Assembly (NCBI GenBank): GCA_003477045.1
Contig: DMTS01000141.1
Span: 1 to 19,294, forward strand
DNA length: 19,294 nucleotides
Direction of reading: 5' to 3'
From: Candidatus Delongbacteria bacterium
GTDB taxonomy: Bacteria > UBA4055
The notes beneath the pieces are model-generated. The model did not search any database and was not told the DNA's origin. It was given only the letters and a program-made list of their open reading frames with translations. The first letter of the stretch is position 1, and each line of letters begins with the position of its first letter. Position numbers and translations under genes: made by a program. Shown one piece after another: positions 14,436-19,294 of the stretch.

Positions 14436-15713
14436 ATGAGCAAATTAAAACTGATCGTCACATTGATGTTTATGTTCGCGTTCTCGGCCAATTCTGCCGA
14501 AAAACTGGATTTCACAAAAAAGAAAAATTTTTATCTCGGCGAAGGAGAGTACGGAGCAATATCTCTTGAGCTGGTCAAATATGAGACATTTAATTTTCAG
14601 TCGGATATGAAAAAACCTTTCATATTGAAAAAAGTAAACAGTACCGGGCTTTTAGAACTCATATTCGATTCAACTACTCTTTCCGGCAGCCTTGAAGAAG
14701 GAAAAACATATTCGGCAAGTTTCGGATTTACGAAAAAAGATATAGGCAAAGTGGAAAAGATCACGGTTTCCTCTGTTTACAGACCGGAACTCAGAATAAT
14801 AGTCAAGGATTCCCTTCTCGCCAATAACGCAAGGATCAGTTTTTCTCCAGATAATAAGACCGCAACTATTCAGGTCAAAGCGGCGAAAAATGTATCGAAC
14901 TTAAAGATCAACGATCCTGACGGCTATATAAGTTTAGGTAAGGGAGGAACTCTCTCTTTTTCAAAGGGAATTAACGAACTGGTCGTCAATCTGGCAAAGG
15001 AAGAAAATTTTGAAGCTGAAATTTTATTGTATAAACCGGCAGGTGAAGGTAATATTGACGAATTGTATCTGCTCATTTCATCAACAGGATTTAAAACAGT
15101 AAATGTAGATGCGGCTGTTTCCGATGTAAAGGAAGCGGATACTTTGGAGGCAGAAGAACCGATTTCTTCCGATTCCTCAGCTGCGGTTCTTTCCGGAGAT
15201 ATAAATGAAACCGGAGAAGCTGACAAGCCTGCGGGCGGATTCGGGCTGACGGCTATAATAATTATTTCTGTCATGGGAGTGATAATTCTATTACTTTTAT
15301 TCGCTTTGCTGACAAACAAAAAGGGAGCTCTGTTCGAAAAATATCAGACATTTTTTGAAGATGTCGCAACTCTTGTAAAAATTGATCCGAGAGGTTCGAA
15401 TATAGATAAGACCACCGAAGAGATCATGATGGTACTTCTGGAAAAGTTTGAGTTTTCAACTTCACAGCCTGAAAAACCTGCGGCGGAAATTAAAAAAGTA
15501 CTCAAAAAACCTGCGAACCTAAAGTCGCCGGGGATATCTCCTAAAAAAGACACCGGGGGAACCGGAGGCGATGAGATCCAGCTTGATTTCGGAAGTTCTC
15601 CGCAAGGCGATAAAAAGAATCCGGAACCGGATGCGCCGCTTGATCCGAAACCGGTATCTTCAGGCGAAAAAAAGATCTCAAGAGGATTCGATTTTCTTGA
15701 AGATGACAATTGA
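14436..15713 (+). CDS. Signal-peptide protein with one membrane span and a long cytoplasmic tail, 425 aa
   Basis: The family is not recognised. Residues 1-21 are a signal peptide (basic MSKLK, then LIVTLMFMFAFSANSA). Residues 22 to about 225 look beta-rich, with repeated short hydrophobic strands and Lys/Glu turns, perhaps two Ig-like or beta-sandwich domains. An acidic Ser/Glu linker follows, then one membrane span (about 270-290, GLTAIIIISVMGVIILLLLFALL). The cytoplasmic tail of about 130 residues contains a short helical part (FEKYQTFFEDVATLVKID). A disordered Pro/Lys/Gly/Asp-rich end follows, with EIQLDFG and a final RGFDFLEDDN. GGAG (14425-14428) lies seven bases before the ATG. It lies between priA and a VWA membrane protein, 20 bp from each, so it is probably cotranscribed with both. 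It may be the periplasmic-to-cytoplasmic partner of the VWA protein, which is inference. Confidence 0.75.
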   Translation: MSKLKLIVTLMFMFAFSANSAEKLDFTKKKNFYLGEGEYGAISLELVKYETFNFQSDMKKPFILKKVNSTGLLELIFDSTTLSGSLEEGKTYSASFGFTKKDIGKVEKITVSSVYRPELRIIVKDSLLANNARISFSPDNKTATIQVKAAKNVSNLKINDPDGYISLGKGGTLSFSKGINELVVNLAKEENFEAEILLYKPAGEGNIDELYLLISSTGFKTVNVDAAVSDVKEADTLEAEEPISSDSSAAVLSGDINETGEADKPAGGFGLTAIIIISVMGVIILLLLFALLTNKKGALFEKYQTFFEDVATLVKIDPRGSNIDKTTEEIMMVLLEKFEFSTSQPEKPAAEIKKVLKKPANLKSPGISPKKDTGGTGGDEIQLDFGSSPQGDKKNPEPDAPLDPKPVSSGEKKISRGFDFLEDDN

Positions 15714-15733
15714 TCTTACCAAGACTGTAATAT

Positions 15734-17749
15734 ATGCTTTATGAGCTTCAATATCCGGGGTTTTTACTTGCCGCTGCATTGGCGGTGGCATACCTTTCAG
15801 TTATGTTCTATCTTGGAAAAGAGCAGTTATCAAAAAAAAGCCGGTCTGTTCTTTTTATACTTAAATATGTTTTTGTTTCCATGACCGTAATTATTATCTT
15901 TGATCCTGAGATAATAAAGTCCGTGTCAGAAGAAAAACCTGAAAGACATCTAATTCTGTTCGACAATTCAAGATCGATGACTTTGAGCGATCCTACCGAT
16001 ACCGTAGTCGTTAAAAGCTTCCTGTCAAAAGTGACAGGCGAAGATTCTTTCATAATTTGTTCATTCGGTGAAAGTACAGAGATCCTTTCCAGTTCCGACA
16101 ACCTGGATTTTTCGGATGATTTCACGAATATTTCCGGGAAGAAAACCAATTCGCTGATCGAGGATATGATTTCGGCGAAAAACATTAAATCAATCGCAGT
16201 TATAACTGACGGCAACTTCAGCGACGCGGATAATTTTTCTCTTAAATATAATGTTCCGGTTAATATAATATACAGCTCTCCTGCTGCTGACAGACCGGAT
16301 GTATTTATTCAAGAACTTATCTATCAGGACAACCCTGGCGGAGAATCGAAGTTTATTGTTGTAGCGGGATATAAAGGCTCCCCTTTGTCAGGGAAATTCG
16401 ATATTAAACTTATGGAGAAAGGCAGAGTAATAAAGTCACTCAGCCACAACATACCCGAACCAGGCACTTTTGCCACGGTTAGAACAGATCTCCCCGAGAT
16501 CTCAGGAACTTTCAGAGAAACTGAATTTGTTATAGAACCTTTAAAGAAAGAAAAAAATCTTTACAACAACCGAAAGACCGCTTATCAGAAAAAGTCCGCT
16601 CCTTCAGACAATATTCTGATCCTTGCGAACTCGCCCTCTCTGGACCTTGCATTTCTAACCAGACTTCTCAAGTCGGGAGGATATAACTTTAAAGTCGTAT
16701 ATGAAAATGCGCTTAACGATTCTTTAAAGTACGGCGGATACGCATCGCTGATCTCGGTGGGAACGCCAGCCCGAAATACCACTTCTGCGACGGAGGAGTT
16801 TATTTCCGGGTTCGCAGCAAAGATGTTCTTTTTAAACAGATCCACCGATCTCGCGCGCCTGAACAGAATAACGAATGCGGGAATTACAAATTACAGATAT
16901 GTTCCCACGGAAGGCAGGATAACGGAAAATTCAGAAGGCGCAGGTGGTTTTTTACTTGCCAGATCTTCCGTTCCGGTAATACTTAAGGATCTGCCTGAAA
17001 CTATCTATAACTCCGCATTATTCGTAAATGAAAAGGTTTTCATCCCTCTCATGCTTGTTTCCGGTTCGACTGCATCAAAAGCTGTTTACCATAGTTCGAA
17101 GGCGGAAAAAAATACGATACTGGTCAATCTCAGCTCATTCTGGAAGGCGGCTTTCAATGACGAAAATGAAAATTTCTCGAAACTTATCCTCAATTTAGCC
17201 GACCTGCTTTCCGCCGACAGATCGCTGGACAGAATTAAGATACTTCCTTCGAAAGTGGAATATTATTCCGGAGAGAAGATCGTTTTAAAAGGTATGATAC
17301 TGGATGAAAAGCTTGAACCTGCACAAAATGCTCAGGCTGAAGTCACTGTAAGCGAAAACTCGCTCAATACTAAATTCACTTATTCTAATAAAGAATATTC
17401 CGCTGAGATGTTAATTACTCAGCCGGGTCAATATAATGCCGTGATTACCGTAAAAAGCGGTGCAGGTTCGACTAAAAGAAAAGTCCGGTTCAGAGTGATC
17501 GAAAATGATCTCGAGACACAGTCTATAGGCGCCGACACACTTTTTTTAAAAAATTTCGCATCAGCGCGGGGCGGAATCATTGTTCCTCTCAACAAAGCAG
17601 ACAATTTTTTTTCTGGTATGAAGGGCAAAAAAGAGACTGTCACAAAAACTGTCCGGATCAGCCTGACAAGAAATATATATTATTTTATTCTGCTTGCGCT
17701 CGTTTTTTTGATCGAGCTTGCATACAGAAAATTTAAAGACCTTTCATAA
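15734..17749 (+). CDS. VWA-domain membrane protein, 671 aa
   Basis: Two N-terminal membrane spans (about 9-27 and 38-56) lead directly into a von Willebrand factor A-like domain. The metal-ion-dependent adhesion site looks complete: DNSRS (77-81, DxSxS), a Thr in GKKTNSLIEDM (about residue 140), and TDG with Asp159 after a hydrophobic strand (SIAVITDGNF). A large domain of about 450 residues follows, with beta-rich and Ig-like stretches. A C-terminal span (about 649-664, YYFILLALVFLIELAY) ends in a short basic tail. The plan resembles membrane VWA proteins such as the Bat/aerotolerance type or glutamine-amidotransferase-like families, but I cannot assign one. The long domain is probably periplasmic. 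The start has no strong Shine-Dalgarno sequence, 20 bp after the previous stop, suggesting coupling. radA follows 13 bp after its stop. Confidence 0.78.
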   Translation: MLYELQYPGFLLAAALAVAYLSVMFYLGKEQLSKKSRSVLFILKYVFVSMTVIIIFDPEIIKSVSEEKPERHLILFDNSRSMTLSDPTDTVVVKSFLSKVTGEDSFIICSFGESTEILSSSDNLDFSDDFTNISGKKTNSLIEDMISAKNIKSIAVITDGNFSDADNFSLKYNVPVNIIYSSPAADRPDVFIQELIYQDNPGGESKFIVVAGYKGSPLSGKFDIKLMEKGRVIKSLSHNIPEPGTFATVRTDLPEISGTFRETEFVIEPLKKEKNLYNNRKTAYQKKSAPSDNILILANSPSLDLAFLTRLLKSGGYNFKVVYENALNDSLKYGGYASLISVGTPARNTTSATEEFISGFAAKMFFLNRSTDLARLNRITNAGITNYRYVPTEGRITENSEGAGGFLLARSSVPVILKDLPETIYNSALFVNEKVFIPLMLVSGSTASKAVYHSSKAEKNTILVNLSSFWKAAFNDENENFSKLILNLADLLSADRSLDRIKILPSKVEYYSGEKIVLKGMILDEKLEPAQNAQAEVTVSENSLNTKFTYSNKEYSAEMLITQPGQYNAVITVKSGAGSTKRKVRFRVIENDLETQSIGADTLFLKNFASARGGIIVPLNKADNFFSGMKGKKETVTKTVRISLTRNIYYFILLALVFLIELAYRKFKDLS

Positions 17750-17762
17750 TAAAAGGAACATT

Positions 17763-19121
17763 ATGGCAAAGACCGAAAAAACTAATTTTTTGTGCACTGA
17801 ATGCGGGTACGATGCGCCTAAATGGCTGGGCAAATGTCCTTCCTGCGGTGCCTGGGGAACATTTAAGGAATTTAAAGTCTCAAATTTAAAACAGAAACAC
17901 GGGATCTCTGATGCTGCAGGCAGCGTTCCGGTGCTTCTAAAGGATATTACCTCGGAGGATAAAACCAGGATCACATCCGGTATCTCAGAGATGGATAGAG
18001 TGCTCGGGGGAGGTCTGTTAAGGGGTATGACGGTACTTATTGGAGGAGATCCCGGTATAGGAAAATCCACACTGATGCTTAAATATTTATCGGACATGCA
18101 GCAGAAAGGACATAAGTCGCTTTATGTTTCCGGTGAGGAATCGCCGCATCAGATCAAGCACAGGGCGGAAAGAATATCCGCTGATGAAGGCAGCATTACG
18201 GTATTCTGCGAAAATGATCTTAAAGCTGTTACAGGCTGGATAACTTCAAATAATCCTGAGATCGTTGTTATAGATTCGATCCAGACGATCTATGCCCAAA
18301 GCGAGGATTCGTCGCCCGGTTCTATCGGCCAGATCCGTTCTGTCTCATCCGAGCTGATAACTCTCGCGAAGAAAAACAATTTCTGTCTATTCCTGATCGG
18401 CCATGTTACAAAGGACGGATTTATCGCGGGACCCAAAATGATCGAGCACATGGTGGATGCCGTGCTTTATTTTGAGGGCGACAGATATCACAGGTTCAGG
18501 ATATTAAGGACTGTCAAGAACCGTTTCGGTTCTACTAACGAGATCGGAATGTTCGAAATGAGCGCGGAAGGTCTGGTCGAAGTTAAAAATCCTTCACAGT
18601 ATTTTTTGAATGACGGTGTTGAAGGCAATGCGGGAACTTCCATTACCGCGTCACTAGAGGGAACGCGGCCTATCCTTATAGAGATCCAGGCTCTTGTTAC
18701 CGAATCAAAATTCGGGAATCCGCAGAGGAACTGCGTGGGTTATGACATCAAGAAGCTAAGCAAGATACTCGCGGTGCTGGACAAGGCGATCGGTCTGCAT
18801 ATTTCAAATCATGATGTATTTGTAAATATTACAGGCGGCGAGAAAATGAATGACCCCGGTTCTGACATCTCAGTGGCTGTCTCGCTTGTTTCATCGATGC
18901 GGAACATAGTTATACCTCCTAAATGCGTTTTTTGCGGTGAAGTCGGTCTAAATGGTGAGATAAGAGCTGTGTCTGGTATAGAGACAAGGATCAATGAATG
19001 CATTAAACTGGGTTTTGAAAGAATTTTCGTGCCTAAATCAAATTTCAGATCAAAAGTGAAATTCCCAAAGAATGTTATTTATGTTTCCGATATTCAGGAG
19101 CTTATCAGCCTTATCATTTAG
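17763..19121 (+). CDS. radA: DNA repair protein RadA (Sms)
   Basis: RadA is a RecA-like hexameric ATPase that drives branch migration during recombination and repair. The protein has 452 residues (E. coli 460). An N-terminal zinc finger has CTEC and CPSC (Cys11, 14, 25, 28). The ATPase core has Walker A GGDPGIGKST (94-103) and Walker B IVVIDSIQTI (Asp171). The RadA-specific KNRFG motif is at 252-256. A C-terminal Lon-protease-like domain follows, with GGEKMNDPGSDISVAVSLVSS. The frame is open back to an ATG at 17718, which would overlap the VWA gene by 32 bp. The ATG at 17763 is preferred: AAGGA lies just upstream, and it starts the family N-terminus MAKTEKTNFLCTECG. It is the last gene of the priA-side operon. 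Confidence 0.97.
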   Translation: MAKTEKTNFLCTECGYDAPKWLGKCPSCGAWGTFKEFKVSNLKQKHGISDAAGSVPVLLKDITSEDKTRITSGISEMDRVLGGGLLRGMTVLIGGDPGIGKSTLMLKYLSDMQQKGHKSLYVSGEESPHQIKHRAERISADEGSITVFCENDLKAVTGWITSNNPEIVVIDSIQTIYAQSEDSSPGSIGQIRSVSSELITLAKKNNFCLFLIGHVTKDGFIAGPKMIEHMVDAVLYFEGDRYHRFRILRTVKNRFGSTNEIGMFEMSAEGLVEVKNPSQYFLNDGVEGNAGTSITASLEGTRPILIEIQALVTESKFGNPQRNCVGYDIKKLSKILAVLDKAIGLHISNHDVFVNITGGEKMNDPGSDISVAVSLVSSMRNIVIPPKCVFCGEVGLNGEIRAVSGIETRINECIKLGFERIFVPKSNFRSKVKFPKNVIYVSDIQELISLII

Positions 19122-19130
19122 ATGATTAGA

Positions 19131-19256
19131 GCTGCTCCTGTATATTATCTAAAAGCGAACCCTCCACATTAATTCAATTGCTACTTTATAACATTTACCG
19201 TACCGGCGGGTAAAGATGGTAACGGGATCCGCTTTTATCTAAAACACAGAAGCAGC
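19131..19256 (-). repeat. 126-bp palindrome-ended repeat element, second array (inverted copy)
   Basis: Read on the minus strand this is the same element as 9686-9810: left arm, hairpin core and closing inverted arm. About eight substitutions and one inserted base separate them (about 93% identity). It begins nine bases after the radA stop. The outer hairpin stem is partly broken here (TTACCATC replaces TTACCG), while the inner TACC/GGTA hairpin is intact. Confidence 0.88.
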
Positions 19257-19294
19257 ACGACAATAATTCAATCGCTACTATAAAACATTTACCG
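19257..19294 (-). repeat. Partial second unit of the inverted array, cut by the window end
   Basis: The last 38 bases match the end of the repeat core (minus strand: CGGTAAATG, then TAGTAGCGATTGAATTA) followed by a junction into the next unit. This locus therefore also has at least two tandem units arranged as in the first array: core, left arm, core, closing arm. Confidence 0.8.

Noticed and set aside
14924..15709. Minus-strand ORFs of 131 and 121 residues
   Set aside because: They are antisense to the single-span protein gene, with Ser/Pro-rich shadow composition and no family resemblance or start signals.
9592..19294. Composite transposon carrying priA and radA
   Set aside because: The bracketing repeats are short, lack a transposase, and enclose core housekeeping genes with the same base composition as the rest of the window.

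Overview
This is a chromosomal window from a Gram-negative bacterium (TonB/ExbB/ExbD system, periplasmic proteins with signal peptides). The DNA is moderately AT-rich, and AGA/AGG arginine and ATA isoleucine codons are common. The gene set looks like the Fibrobacterota/Chlorobiota/Bacteroidota (FCB) side of the tree or a related candidate phylum: one ExbB with two tandem ExbDs and a short-linker TonB, plus large unassigned membrane-anchored proteins. Several promoters match the ordinary sigma70 pattern (TTGACA, 17-bp spacer, TA-rich -10), which argues against true Bacteroidota. The lineage call is inference only.

Layout. (1) 1-6427, all on the minus strand: the first codons of a gene leaving the window, a UMF1-type MFS transporter, a coupled pair of unknown exported proteins (1405-2816), purD, and the TonB energy-transduction operon exbB-exbD-exbD-tonB. 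Clear intrinsic terminators follow tonB and the exported pair. (2) 6428-6646 is a divergent promoter region. (3) 6647-9572, plus strand: aspS-xseB-fmt, a tightly packed operon for aspartyl-tRNA charging, exonuclease VII small subunit and initiator-tRNA formylation. (4) 9573-9862, between convergent genes: a tandem array of a 94-bp repeat closed by an inverted arm. (5) 9863-11818, minus strand: an unrecognised membrane protein with three double zinc-ribbon modules. (6) 12019-19121, plus strand: priA, a signal-peptide/single-TM protein of unknown function, a VWA-domain membrane protein, and radA. (7) 19131-19294: a second copy of the repeat array in inverted orientation, running off the window.

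How the genes fit together. Most are housekeeping: purine synthesis (purD), translation (aspS, fmt), replication restart (priA), recombination and branch migration (radA), and energised outer-membrane transport (exbB/D/tonB). The unusual content is: (a) the inverted pair of repeat arrays bracketing about 9.5 kb that includes priA and radA; (b) four membrane-anchored proteins of unknown function, two of them cotranscribed with priA and radA; and (c) terminator hairpins sitting almost on top of the purD and UMF1 start codons. No RNA genes, CRISPR array, transposase or phage gene was found. The repeat family is the best candidate for something undescribed. I see no strong evidence for a new defence or metabolic system.
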